From: Papilionanthe hookeriana x Papilionanthe teres
Taxonomy: Eukaryota; Streptophyta; Magnoliopsida; Asparagales; Orchidaceae
Direction of reading: 5' to 3'
DNA: 64,000 bases
Assembly (NCBI GenBank): GCA_022702705.1
Contig: CM040425.1
Coordinates: forward strand, 4,650,001-4,714,000
A model generated the notes under the pieces. The model saw only the letters and a list, made by a program, of their open reading frames with translations. It did no database searches and was not told the DNA's origin. Of the stretch, positions 22,763-34,562 are shown in pieces. Each line of letters opens with the position of its first letter. The first letter of the stretch is position 1. The position numbers were made by a program, and so were the translations under genes.

Positions 22763-24122
22763 ATGTCAGTTCAGGGACGACAAGTCCTCTCACAGCTCGA
22801 CATGGATGCAATACACCAATCAGAAGGAAAAGAGGAAACAGTTTCAATAGTGGCTAAAACTACAGAAGATTGGCGGCAGCCATTAATAGACTACCTGCAA
22901 ACAGGAAACCTACTGGATGATAAGTCATTAGCTAATCAAATTAAGAAAAGAACTCTGTCATACGCATTAATAAACAATACGTTATACAGAAGCTCTTTTG
23001 ACCAGATGTGGCTAAGGTGCTCGATCGTGTCCGAAGCTCATGAAATTGTTAAAGAGGTAGACTCAGGACTTTGTTGCGCTCATCAGTCGGGTCCAAAGAT
23101 GAATATGAAGATTAAGAGACTAGGGTACTACTGGCCCTTAATGATGACCGACTGCATGAGGGTTGCCAAGAGTTCTTACCAGTGCCAAGTGCATGGAGTG
23201 GTTCTACATCAACCGCCAAATGTGCTACATCTGACAATCACGTCGTGGCCATTTGAGTGTTGGGGCACGGACATCGTGGGTCCGATAGAACTACCTTCTT
23301 CAAGAGGACATCACTTTATCCTTGCAGCTACAGATTACCTTTCCAAGTGGGCAGAAGCAGTACCGCTCAGAGAGTGAAAGAACATCACGTGTTACAATTC
23401 TTCAAGAATCAATTCGCCTACCGTTTCGGGGTACCGAGCAGAATTATCTCAGATAAAGGGTCAGCATTCATAAGTACGAAGATCAACAGTTTTCCCAGAA
23501 GGCACGGGATTAACTAGCGCTATTCGACGATCTACTACCCAAGAGCGAACGGCTTGGCCGAGGCTTTTAATAAAACTCTCATCCAAATCTTAAAGAAACC
23601 TTTGGATGAAAATAAGAGAAATTGGCACGAGAAGTTGTTAGAAGCCTTATGGGCCTACAGAATGACTTTTAGAACTCCTACTCAGTCTACGCCCTACGCT
23701 CTAGTGTATGGGTCCGAGGCCTTCTTGCCCTTGGAAGTTCAGCTTCCAACTCTTAGAATTTCAGTTGCAAATAAGATTACTACAGAAGAGAACGCCAAAC
23801 TATGACTAGAAGAATTCCAAAGCTTGGAAGGGAAGCGACTTTCAGCACAGCAAAATCTGGAATTGTATCAAGCCAAGATGATCTAGGCCCATGACAAGCT
23901 GGTCCGCCCAAAGACATTCAAAGTCGGTGACTTGGTTCTAGTTCTCAGGAGACCTATTCTTGCACACCGCAAGATAGGAGGTAAATTTGAACCGACTTGG
24001 GAGGGGCCGTTCGTGGTCGAGACAGTCTACTCTGGAGGTTCCTACCAACTTGTGAATTGCCGTGGAGAACGATCTATGCTTCCAATCAATTGACGGTATT
24101 TGAAGAAATATTACACAACCTG
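22763..24122 (+). pseudogene. pol: Integrase of A
   Basis: The zinc region has SSYQC where B has SCHQC, so one zinc-binding Cys is lost. The catalytic core shows WGTDIVGP, IISDKGSAF and NGLAEAFNKT, giving the D, D, E residues. A frameshift at about 23377 and stops at 23515 and 23803 break it. The C-terminal part (VGDLVLVLRRP, EGPFVVETVYSGGSYQL) continues in the old frame to about 24122. The TGA at 23803-23805 is shared with B. Confidence 0.85.
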
Positions 24123-24459
24123 ATGTTTCAAAGGATGAACTTTAAAAAAAAATTGAGGTCTCATTCCTAGAAGCACGGGTGGAGTAATCATTTGTAACTG
24201 GGTCCGAACCCAAAATATAAAAAAATGGATGATAAAAATAACAAAAAAAATACATTAAAAAGAAAATAAGTGGAATCATAATAATAAAATTTTGATCCTT
24301 CCTTTCAAATCAAGCTCACTCCTGATCTTTCCTCACCTTTTCCTACTCTTATTAAATTTTGAAAGAAATGAATAAGAATTTTCCATTGATAAGTGATTTT
24401 TCTTATTGTTCTCATTCTTAGTACAGCCCCTGATCCTTTCCTTGTTTTTTCGCAGGGAA
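24123..24459 (+). promoter_or_regulatory. Spacer of A ending in a splice-acceptor-like site
   Basis: This is an AT-rich noncoding gap after integrase. Its last 35 bases are pyrimidine-rich and end TTTTTTCGCAG at 24455, five bases before the ATG of the 3' ORF. The layout (branch-point-like CTGAT, pyrimidine tract, CAG) is that of a plant 3' splice site. B keeps the same arrangement at 41970-42005 although the rest of the spacer differs. Splicing is inferred. Confidence 0.6.
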
Positions 24460-25399
24460 ATGTCGAATGGGCGGTTGGTTCTGAACTTTAAAAATGGTGT
24501 GAGTCTAGCACTCGATGAAAAGAAGATGAATGATGGGGCCGTGATTGAGATCGACTCTGATTTCACACCGGCCGGGCAACAGTACAAGGAAACTGATTGG
24601 ACCCCGATCGACCGGGAAGAGTTCTGCAGTGAGACAGTAATGAAATTGGGTGGCCCAAGTCAGCCATCTATCGACAAGAAAAGGAAAGTAAACGCCGCTC
24701 AGATGACTGGAGCAGACAAGAAAATCAAGTTCGTGGTTACTACAGCAAAGGGCAGGCTTATCAGCGCCATGCCCACAAAAGTTCAAGAGGTAAGGAGAGC
24801 TACTCTCACTCCTAGCCAATGAAGAAATAAGAAGAGACAGTTGCTACCGTTAGTACAAAAACTTCGAAGAAGTCAGTTTAGCATGAATCAGAAAAGAGGA
24901 TATCAACTCCAAGAACAGAAGAAAAGATGAAAGAAATCTCGAGGAAAGCAGAAATAGAATCAGCGCCAGGATGCCAGACAGATGCACCAGCTTTGAAGAG
25001 TCTTGTTGCGAAAGCAATCCTGGAGGATGTCCTGACAGAGATTATCCCCGAGGGGCCGAGACATGCAGGAGAACGTGCTGAGGTTGAACCATACATCCCA
25101 CAGTATGTTACCAGACCTCACCGATTGCAGATAATTCCAGAATTCAAGATGGAGCAATTACAGAAAGTTGAAAAGATAACTTTTGAATATTTTGAAAGAA
25201 TTCGAGGCAAGAGGATCAATATCCTTGAGGGCCTTGAGCTGCATACGGATGTGTTCTCAGACTACGAGCAGCAGTAGATTCTGGACTGCGTCATTGAGCT
25301 TCAGAAAATGGGTCGAGCTAGTCGTTTGAGAGAGAAGACCTACTCAGAACCTCGAAGATGGATGAAAGGAAAAGGAAGAGCTACAATCAAATGCGGGTG
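24460..25399 (+). pseudogene. AlkB-like 3' ORF of A, first part (interrupted by element B)
   Basis: The ATG at 24460 opens an N-terminal segment (MSNGRLVLNFKNGVSLAL) that resembles the ORF1 start. A TGA at 24820 stands where B reads CGA, and TAG at 25275 where B reads CAA. The N-terminal portion of the ALKBH9/10-type domain is recognisable: VEPYIPQYVTR, FEYFERI, NILEGLELHTDVFSDYEQQ, then RLREKTYSEPRRWM, ending at IKCG. Element B is inserted here after the GGGTG target site, inside the domain. The gene resumes at 53213. Function would be oxidative RNA demethylation in the family; this copy cannot work. Confidence 0.82.
25395..25399. repeat. Target-site duplication of element B, left copy (GGGTG)
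   Basis: GGGTG recurs at 53208-53212. Removing B and one copy restores a sequence collinear with B's own AlkB gene at about 42990-43010. Confidence 0.95.
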
Positions 25400-27763
25400 T
25401 GTTGACCTCATTTTTGATGAGGTCTCTTCTTTTCTCACTCCTTAGTACTTAGGATCTAGCCTTAGGCTTTTCCTTTGACTAATCTTAGAGGACTAGAAAT
25501 GGAACCCACCACCCTTTAGAAATTCAAACTAATTCTTGACTCCCTGCAAACCCCACAAGCTTGATTGTAGACCCTTAATCATCTAGAGGGTTGAAATCAA
25601 ATGTGGAGGTTTAAAGGATGAGTTCCTGTCAGGACTTTTTGGCCTTAGGAATACCCCGGGTGGCACAGTGCAGTGAGGGTTGACTTGCACATACACTACA
25701 CTCTGACACACATTCCAAGTCCTAAAACCACACTCTCACCCAACTTGACCTCCTGACTCATGTAGGTAATTCATATGGATGGTCCTTAACCCCTAAGCCC
25801 CTAGCTAAGAGGGTTATGAACAACATAGTGAATGCCTCAAATGAGTCCTCTCAAGGCTCATATGAGCTTAATATGACTTCATGGCTCAACCAAAATGATT
25901 CCATTTCACTCAAATTTGATCAATCTTCATTTTCCCAAAATTTCAATTTCTGACCCCCGGGGCCCCGGACCTACTAAACCTACCAAAAGCCCTTGAAACT
26001 ACCCAAAATTTACAAAATCACCTAAATTACCAAAAATTCCCCAAAATCAATCCTAAACATCTCCCCCCACTCAAATTGATCATCCATAGCCAAAATTACC
26101 AAAAATTCCAAAAATTACCCCCAATACCCTCCAAATACCCAAAATGCCCTTCTTAGCCCAAACATCCAAAAAATTCAGAAAATTCCAAAAAATTCCAGAA
26201 AATCCCAAATATTCCCAATTTCATTTTTTTCAAATACACCATGGGCCAATTTTTCCAATTTACCCCACTTTTATCAAAACCCCCAATTTAACCCATTTTT
26301 AACCCAAGTGAACCCAAGGTCAAACCAAACCACCCCAATTGACCTCAATTTTGGTCAAATTCAATTCTAAACTTCAAGTCAACATGCCCAATATCAATTT
26401 AGACCAAATCCAAGTCCAATTTGATTGACATTTGAGCCCAATTTCAATTTGAAGCCTAAGGCCCAATTTTTGCCCATGACCTAAACCTAGCCCAAACCAA
26501 CCCAACTCAACCCCAATTGGCCCCAAATCTTTACTAAAATCTTCCTTACATCCCCAAAAACAAAAAACTAACTTAATTTGCCCCAAATTTGAACCTAAAC
26601 CCCACCCAAACCTAACCCAAAACCAAAACCTCTTAAATTGACCTAAGCCCAAACCTAACCCAAATGGGCCCAAATCCCAAAATCAAAGCCCAACCAAAGT
26701 TGAAAACTCTTTGTAACACTCCCACAAACATTTCTCAACATTAATTTTACATTAAATCCAACTTTAGCCCAACCTTAACCCAAGTTGGCCCACTTTGGCC
26801 CTTTTAAATAAAGACCCCACATTAAACCCAATTCAATTCAAAATCACTTCACACTTGTTCCAAACCACTCATGACACATACCTAAACCAATTGCAAAATT
26901 TATTTGGCATGATCCCTCACAAAATTTCCATCCACCAATTTATTTTCAAGCCTAAAGGCCCACTTTCTTAAACCATTCTAAAAGCCCGCTTCCACCACAT
27001 CCAAAGGCCCAAAATTCATCCAAAGCCCACATGACATTTCTCTACATCATCCATTCAATTAAAATCATCCCTAAGTCCTAAACAATTGATCAAATAATTC
27101 CAAATAAAGCTTCATCCAAATTTCCACCAAAAATGCCAAAATTCATAAAATCCCCTTTTATGAAATTGACCAAGCTTTTTCCAAGCCAAATGTGAGCCAT
27201 TGAGCCATGTACAAGCCACATGGGAGCCATGGAAGCCACTTTCCACCTCATCAAGCCATTAATGGCAAGAAGAGGGGACCCTTTCCTAATCTTTCATTAA
27301 GCATTTTTAACCAAACTCATGTCACACTCTAAACCATGCTTAGCCACCTCACCATGGATGGAGACTTCACCACCCCTTCCAAGCTGACCTAAATGATTCC
27401 CTCAACTCAAAATCAGGTCTTGGGGAGGTGCACCAAGCCTATTTCCATGGATTGACCAAACCAAGCCCAAAATACTCTCTCCCCCATTCCATTTTAATCA
27501 AGCTTTTTACACATGTCAAACTCCAATTGACTTCACCAAATTCAACCCCTGACCCCACTGAGTTAGATGGTGACCCATGCCTGGCCGGCCAGCCACCACA
27601 GCCGCCGGAAAACACCATGGCCGAGAGCTCCATGTGAGCCAAAAAATTCAATTCTCCCTTGCTGAGCTGTCTCAACCCTAGTGGACACCAGAGCTCTTCT
27701 TCTCCTCCCCTGAGCAGCTGATCACAGCCTCCAATTACCCCTGGGAAGCCCTCCAGCCATGCC

Positions 27764-27771
27764 TATTTAAA
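27764..27771 (+). promoter_or_regulatory. TATA-like box of B 5' LTR
   Basis: TATTTAAA preceded by a CCAAT motif about 30 bases upstream (27731-27735). The box is conserved at 48173-48180 (B 3' LTR) and 58172-58179 (A 3' LTR). It would start transcription near 27795, leaving about 5 kb of R and U5 inside the LTR. Confidence 0.5.
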
Positions 27772-28190
27772 CACCACCACCTCTCAGCCAAGAAGGGGAG
27801 ATGAACCAGACCTTAAGGAAACTCTGCCAAAATATCTCCAGGACCCTCTCCTAACCCAGAGCAGTTGATCCCCAGTGTTCCTTTGCCCTAATCCCCATTA
27901 ACAGAGCTCAATTTCTGAGTTGAAAATCCACCCAAAAATAGGACACTTCACCACAGTGAGTCAATCTCCAAATTGATTGGTCCTACACCTTCACCAGACC
28001 AAGAGGAGAAGTTCCCCAGCAAAAGCCCCCTCACCAGGCCAGCCATTGCTTCTAGCCTCCAAGCTTTGTGATCGGGCTTGGTCACTTTCATACCTAGACA
28101 ATTCCCCAGAGCCAGAGACTTCATCTGGAGCTTGCCTGGACCCAATCGAAGGTGACACAACTCTCAGATCGAAGCTTCACTTCTCTGAGC

Positions 28191-28200
28191 AAAGGTATGA
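28191..28200 (+). promoter_or_regulatory. Splice-donor-like site in B 5' LTR
   Basis: AAAG|GTATGA fits the plant 5' splice-site consensus and lies about 400 bases after the predicted transcription start. The same site occurs at 48582 (B 3' LTR) and 58602 (A 3' LTR, AAG|GTATGG). It could pair with the acceptor at 42005. Use is inferred. Confidence 0.45.
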
Positions 28201-28345
28201 ACTCACTCTTCCTCCCGAGCTTCCAGTGATTCTCCATTTTGTTTAATTTAATTTCATAGCCTATAAACCGTATGGATGTGTTCGTATCTTCAAGACGAAT
28301 CCATAGAGTACAAGAACATAAAAATCCATTGAGAATCGAGTGGGA

Positions 28346-28572
28346 TCTTAGGGTTTTAGTGTGGACGGTCACGGGTGCACACCAGTCGTAGACGATGACC
28401 AAGAGCCATTGGATTGCACGTGTATCGAGCGGACGGTTGAGATCAAGTCGGATGGCGTGATGGTACATGAACCGCGGGATGCGTGGCTGCTGACTCAAGT
28501 GGCGGCGTCGAATGGGAATGCGCCGCGTGGGCTTTCGGAGCTGCCGATGTTGCGCTGGCGCCGAGTCGGATA
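28346..28572. other. GC-rich block within the B 5' LTR
   Basis: A 230-base block rich in CG dinucleotides inside an AT-rich LTR. It has counterparts at 48740-48959 and, more diverged, 58770-58980. A 70-codon open frame in both B copies is broken in A, so I do not call it a gene. It may be part of the transcribed leader or a regulatory block. Confidence 0.5.
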
Positions 28573-30339
28573 AGTAGATAAATAGGGTATTTTTGAATTA
28601 TTTAAATGCCACGAACTCCAAAAATTCATATCTTTGCATAGAAAAATCACAAAAATAAAATAAAAATACCCCCTTGCTCAGTGAATAGAGGAGAATAATG
28701 TGGAAAAGAAATCAAGTTAATTGGATGAGTTTTTTATTTTTAATAATTTATTTACTATTTTCAGTATTTTGATTCTTCATTTGCATAGATAATTCACCAA
28801 GGCATGAGACCATAGGGCTTTTGAAGCCTCTGATCTTGGGAACATTTCCTGAATTTTTCAAGGTCAGAGGCCATCCCTGTGAAAAGTTATTGAATTTTCA
28901 AGTTCATGTCACTGTTTTAGGCATTTTAATTCCAATAATTAGCATGTTGTGAAATAAATTCTAGGAAAATTTGGTGATGTTCCTTAGGACCAAAGAACCC
29001 TATGAAAAGTATATTTTGAATTAATTCATTAATAATAACCTTAATTGGCCTAAACCCCTAAAATTGAATTTGAATTAATTAGGGTTAAAAACATATCAAA
29101 TTGACTTGAAAACAATTCTCCACTGATATTTAGGATCAAAGAGACCTTACATAAAAATTTGAAATCAATTGGACTTGATTAACCCTACCAAATGGGTTGA
29201 TTAAGCCTCATAAGCAAAATGGAACTTTAAAAATTCATAACTCCAAAAATACTTTTCAAAAATTCACAAAATTGGTTTTAGAGCTTCTCTGGTATCAGAG
29301 GAGTCTATAAAAATTAAAATTATAATTTTCTAAAAATCTTTATTTTTTGACCCTACTTTAATATTTTAATAATTAAAATATAATAAAAATATTAAAAATA
29401 TTAAAAATTATAAAAAAAGTCATACTTTGACTCCTAATCACTTAGGAACAAACCAAATATTTTTCTCAAGTCTCAAAGTAAAGATATTGAATTTCAAATG
29501 CTTAAAACAACTTTTAATATTAAAAAATGAGTTTTTAACCTTTTTCACTAAAATAATTCTAGTAAATCAAAGAAAAATCAAAAAATTATAAAATTTGTTT
29601 CTCTGAACTCCTTGAGGTCAGAGAAATTTAGGAAAAATATAAAATCCATTTTTCAACTTTAATTTTATTTTATTATTAATTAATACTCTAAAACTAAAAA
29701 TAATTATAATAAATAAAATATAATTCAAAAAATCACCAAAATTGGTCCAAGTGGTCCTCTGGTCATTAGGAACATCCCATAATTTTCTTAAGGACATAAA
29801 CTTTACCTTGGTCATGTTGTTGAATTTTCTTTGAAAAACCCTATTTTCTACTAAAAATAATTATATAAATAAATTAAATTCAGAAAAATCGCATTTTCTC
29901 CTCTAATGTCTTAATTGACATGTGAGTGAGGTGACATAAAAATTTCAAATTCATTTGAGCTCAATTTAATGAGTTATGAAATAAATAAGCTTAAGAGGGC
30001 ATAAAGGTAATTAAAAATTTTAACCCTTAATTAAAACTTTAGGTATAATCAAAATTGGGGAGGGGGGGGTAAAATATTTGATTTTAACTTTCTCTTGGAT
30101 GATTGAAACTTAGGGAAATTAAGGGGTGGGAACCCATTAAACACTTTGAAAATATCAAAAATGAAACTTTAATTAATTAAATAATTTAAATTTTGGAAAG
30201 AATATATTTAAATTTGGATCATTAAAATAGGGATATTATTAAGAGGACATTTATTCTTTAATTTAAAAATCCCTAAATGAGTCACTTTAACAATATTTAA
30301 TTCTTAATTAAAAAATCAAAATAATAATCTAAATTAATA

Positions 30340-30660
30340 ATTAAAACTAAAATTAAAACAAATTAAATTAAAACCAAATTAAAATTAAAGTTAAACTAAA
30401 ACCAACAATTAAAATTAAAATTAAAATCAAAATTTAAATCAAATTAAATCCAATTAAATTAAAATTAAATTCAATTAAAATTAAATTAAATTAAAATTAA
30501 AATTAAATTAAATTAAAATTAAAATTAAATTAAATTAAAATTAAAATTAAATTAAATTAAATCAAAAATTAAATTAAATTTAATTTAATTTAATTTAAAA
30601 TTAAATTAAAATTAAATAAAATTAAATTAAATTAAAATCAAATTGAATTAAAATCATTTA
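30340..30660. repeat. AATTAAA-type low-complexity tract, B 5' LTR
   Basis: About 300 bases composed almost only of A and T with rare C, in irregular 5-7-base units such as AAATT and AAATTAA. The homologous tract at about 50730-51050 has rearranged units and a different internal order, as expected of slippage. Confidence 0.8.
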
Positions 30661-32811
30661 ACAACAAACCTAAATGAAATCATTAAGAATTAAATCTAAA
30701 ATAATTTGAACAACTATTCCAAACTTAAGATTATCGATTAAAATCTCATAATTAAACTAAATTAAAAATGATTAAAATTCTCGATAAACCAACTTGCCCT
30801 TAAAGGCTTTAATTATTATAACTCTTAAATAGAGTATTAATTGAGATGTCACTTCATTCATCGAGTAATCAAATACCTAAGTTCAGCGAAGCAAGAAACA
30901 AAGTTTAATTAAACTCCTGGATGATTAATTCACTGTGCGACTAAATTTACTTGGACTCAAAATAATCCCGAAATATTGAAAAGATGTTTAGGACTCGTCC
31001 TAAACACTTCCTCAATATGACGGGATGTTTTAGAAGAACAACTGAATTTAATTGTTCTTTGATGAAGAAAATCATCCTTAAACCAAACCAATAACCTAGA
31101 CGTCATAGGAGAAGACTAGTTATAGGATTAGGATTTTGGTAGATAACCAAAACCCTTTCCCTTAGCTTTACCTAGGTATTACTTGTTGAAATAATTAAAT
31201 GCTTTAACATGTGTTTTAAGTGCAGCTTGGGATGACGGGAAGGCCCTCCAGGTACGCTTTTATTTTATTGCAATTTACTTTATTGCAATTTACTTACATG
31301 CATTGCGCTTTACTTTTCTTGCATGATAAACAAGATTCGTTGCATGAAAACCAAAACCTTTAGGATAGTCCCTAAGCCGAAACCAAAACTAAATTAAAAG
31401 TCATTGCAAGATAAAATTCACCGCCACAACATTCCAAAATATAAAACAACTCGAAATTTAATCACAAACGGAACAACAAAACTACAATTGCAACTAAATT
31501 AAAACGTCTCGTTGAATGATCGGGAATACCTCGGATGATGTAACCCACGTGTTGCTAACGGGATTTCCCACGGTCTAAATGAAAGTGTGAAACTCATTCG
31601 ATTGAGTTTAGCAAATTCATACGGACTAAGTGAATTCGATGAATATAACGGTGCCGGGATGACGGAACCCTGGGATCTTAATCGGTTTTGTTTAAACAAC
31701 TTTAAGATTTGTTTTAATTAAAATATTAAAAATATTTGGACTTTAAGATTTCTAAACCAAAACACTTCTCTCATCTCCTGATTTATCATTTTCTAAAACT
31801 AAACCTCTACAACAACAAGGAGCTTGGAGCATGGTGGGCAGCACGGCCATCGTCATCAGCAAAACCTGAGTCTACTCCAGCGAAACCTTTCTTAGAGTTA
31901 AATAACAATGCCATAGGATTTCGAGGTAGTTTGCCTAGTGCAACATAAATCCTCAACCTTTTCGTTAGGCATTTTCATAATCATATTATGCAAATTAAGC
32001 CCTAACAGGTCTTAGGGTTCCGAGGTAGTTGTTTGGTATGACATAAACCCTCACATCTTCAAGGTTATTTGTATGATCATTTCATACAAATATAAGTCCT
32101 AATCAATTAAAATTGGCAGAATTGCAGCATTAAATAAACTCCCAAATCGAAGCCAAACAATAGGATAGTTTGAGAAGTTGCCAAGATTCTTCTTGGATCC
32201 TCGGCTTCTCCTATTTTTCTTCCTTTGGACTCCTGAAATTAACTGTTCCAAACTTGATCCATTCCCTATTGGAATCCCAAAATTCAATCCTTTGAAACCT
32301 TAAACTTTGAAATTATTGAGAGCAAAACCACTGATCATTATCGAGAGTTTTCTTAGATGATTCCCGTCATTTAAGATGTAATTAACTATAGGGGCTTGCC
32401 CTTATAGAGAACTTTAAGAACCCATGTAATATAAACCCTACTTAATTCCTTTATATTAAGAAGGGGAACTTGTCGGCTTATAAAATTGGTTCACAGACCA
32501 AACGGATGTCACAAATCTTTTAGTTTATTTAATCGAGCCCCATCATCAAGCAGTGTGTCTATTCTTCGGAATAGATACACGGTTTGTGGTGCGGTGCTCA
32601 TTTATATAAACTATTTGGGATGTGAGATCGGTTTGATTTCATATCTTAAAATTTTCAAATTTAAAAATTATTTTCAAAATCAAATGCTACTTTCCAAATT
32701 ATATACATATTTAAATTAAATTTAAAACATGAAAATTCGCCGACAATTTCTGTAGGCGACCCCCTTTTCAAAAATACAACATACTCAACCTAAAAATATG
32801 CCGACAATTTC

Positions 32812-32829
32812 TGGCGACTCCGCTGGGGA
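32812..32829 (+). other. Primer-binding site of B (tRNA-Arg type)
   Basis: Identical 18 bases to the A site at 1640-1657, five bases after the LTR end. Confidence 0.92.
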
Positions 32830-33338
32830 CTAGTTCCTCTCTCCATTCTTGATTAGATGGTTTTGCTTTCATAAATTGATAGTGAGTCCATATCCCTAGT
32901 GGACCAAAACTACTATTCTTCCGTTGGGATACCTCGTTCATTTCTGTCTTGAACGAGTATAGCCAACTCCTCTCGGATTTAAGAGCCACTGTTTAGACAC
33001 CCCTAAACAGAGAGGTTCTGAGATCCTTTTACCTCTTTTCTGAGATGGGGTGGACCCCAATAGGTGATAGTTTAGGAGCGGTCCTTCAAGTCGAGAAGTC
33101 TTGCATAAGACTTTCTCTTCCTTTTCAATTCTAAATCGGGCCCTTTACCTTTTCTATAACCTTTTTTTTCCTTCAATCGTTTTGTTTCTAACGAACGAAA
33201 CTGCTAATAAACAACCTCCTAATAAACAATCTCTTTAAAAAATCACAAATGTGTTCGGACTCTTTCTTTTTCGTCCTAAACTTTACGATGAAAAGAAGCA
33301 TAATTCGGGACTGACATTCGGAATCTGCCCTGCAGAAA
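32830..33338 (+). other. 5' leader of B
   Basis: Untranslated leader collinear with A 1658-2232. It holds the conserved perfect hairpin (32989-33010) and a near copy of the polypurine-tract complement (33051-33066, one C shorter than in A). CTGCAG precedes the ORF1 ATG by three bases and could be an acceptor, but its pyrimidine tract is weak and A lacks it. Confidence 0.65.
32989..33010 (+). promoter_or_regulatory. Leader hairpin of B
   Basis: Stem CTGTTTAG/CTAAACAG with loop ACACCC, identical to A 1815-1836. Confidence 0.45.
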
Positions 33339-34505
33339 ATGACTGCCCCAAAGTTAATCTTTTCCTTCACCAATGGAATGGACTTCGCCGTTTACAAGGA
33401 TGAGCTGCCCGACAATGGGATCATCCGTTTCGGACAAGGATTTGGCAAAACAGATGTCAAGTTCGCTGACGTCACTCTCTTCACACTAATGGACAAAGTG
33501 TCAGAAACTGAAGAGCCCGTGATTGAGTTCAACCTGAAGTCAGCTCAAGAATTCCCTCCCCTGCAGAGGGTTCCGAGTCGAAAGGAGTATTACTCGTTCA
33601 TAGGAGGACCGTTGTCTCTACCCCCACCGGTCTAGTCATCTCTCGCACCCACCCCGACTTACGCCAAGCCGAAGGGAAGGAGATCCAAGTCCGTGATGAG
33701 CCCGTCACCGTGGAGGGTACAAATTTTGCTACAATACCATCTCGTTTTTGAGATTGGGTCCAGTTCAAGAGTTGCACCCCTAACTTGGACTCAAAGGAGA
33801 AATAGAAGCAGGAAGATCACCAAGAAAGCTAGAGCTGCTGAAGTTGCTTTTCTAGAAGAAATTCCTGAAGAAAGAGAAGAACTGCCTGAGTATATACCTC
33901 TATTGGAAGGGAGCAGGTTTCACCCCCTCTCTGCCGCATCAGATGAAGAGGATGTCCGTAGGATCGCCACTGCATTACCCCGACCTGCGTACTACAACAA
34001 TTACAAAAGAAAAAGGGATAAGGCTATCCCATTTGCCCGAATGCAAGCTGCGATAGAAAGATTGGCAAAGAAAGAAAGATTCCCTGTGTCAAAAATGTTA
34101 AGAAAGATAGGACGAGTGCCAGCTAAATCTCGCCTATGACCGCGAATAGAGCCTGTTGCTGCCACAGAGAAACCAAAGAAGAAGATAAAAGCCAGTTCAC
34201 CCGTTGCTGTATTGGGTCTACAAATTAGGGAGGATACCACCTTCCAGCATATAGCTGACAGATCATCCGGTCCTAGGCTTCCGGTTGCAAGAAGGATGGT
34301 ATGGCGACCTACTACCGGTGAGCTAAGACCAAAATAATGTCCTGAGAACAAAAGCCTCGTCAGGAAACTTGAATCAGAAGAAAGTGCTACTGCAATAAAG
34401 GGGACTCCCGGGAAGGAAGTTCAACAATCGTCACGAGACAACTGCGAGACCGTGCGAAAAGGGCCACTAAAGGATGCCATGGACAAGTTAAGGACCGACA
34501 TCTGA
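33339..34505 (+). pseudogene. ORF1 of B, unknown function
   Basis: Starts MTAPKLIFSFTNGMDFAVYK. The first 95 residues match A closely, and a TAG at 33633-33635 ends the first block. The same frame reopens at 33636-34139 with the shared AEVAFLEEI, an acidic patch and FHPLSAASDEED. TGA at 34137 and later changes break it, and the frame closes at TGA 34503-34505, the homologue of A's TAA at 3421. No known domain is recognised. Confidence 0.6.
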
Positions 34506-34562
34506 CTGTTAGCAAAAGAAAGAGAAGAACAATTAGGAGATGAAATTGACTCGTCAGAGTTC

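Larger units (their letters stand above)
25400..32806 (+). repeat. Element B 5' LTR (7407 bp)
   Basis: From TGTTGACC to CCGACA, matching 45801-53207 over the full length. Subregions: a G-poor, A/C-rich segment (about 25960-27600); a TATA-like box at 27764; a splice-donor-like site at 28194/28195; a GC-rich block (28346-28572); long AT-rich U5-like sequence including an AATTAAA-type simple repeat (about 30340-30660). Short open frames inside are not conserved in the A LTR, and I support no gene in it. Confidence 0.95.

Noticed and set aside
24860..25399. AlkB gene as a host gene hit by a transposon
   Set aside because: The same gene with the same neighbours is in element B between integrase and 3' LTR, so it is element cargo.
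27948..28498. Several overlapping open frames of 70-125 codons on both strands of the LTR
   Set aside because: They occur in the locally GC-richer LTR segment, differ between LTR copies, and show no domain.
28361..28573. 70-codon open frame in the GC-rich block, also at 48723-48959
   Set aside because: It is open in both B LTRs only because they are recent copies; the A LTR breaks it, and composition explains its length.
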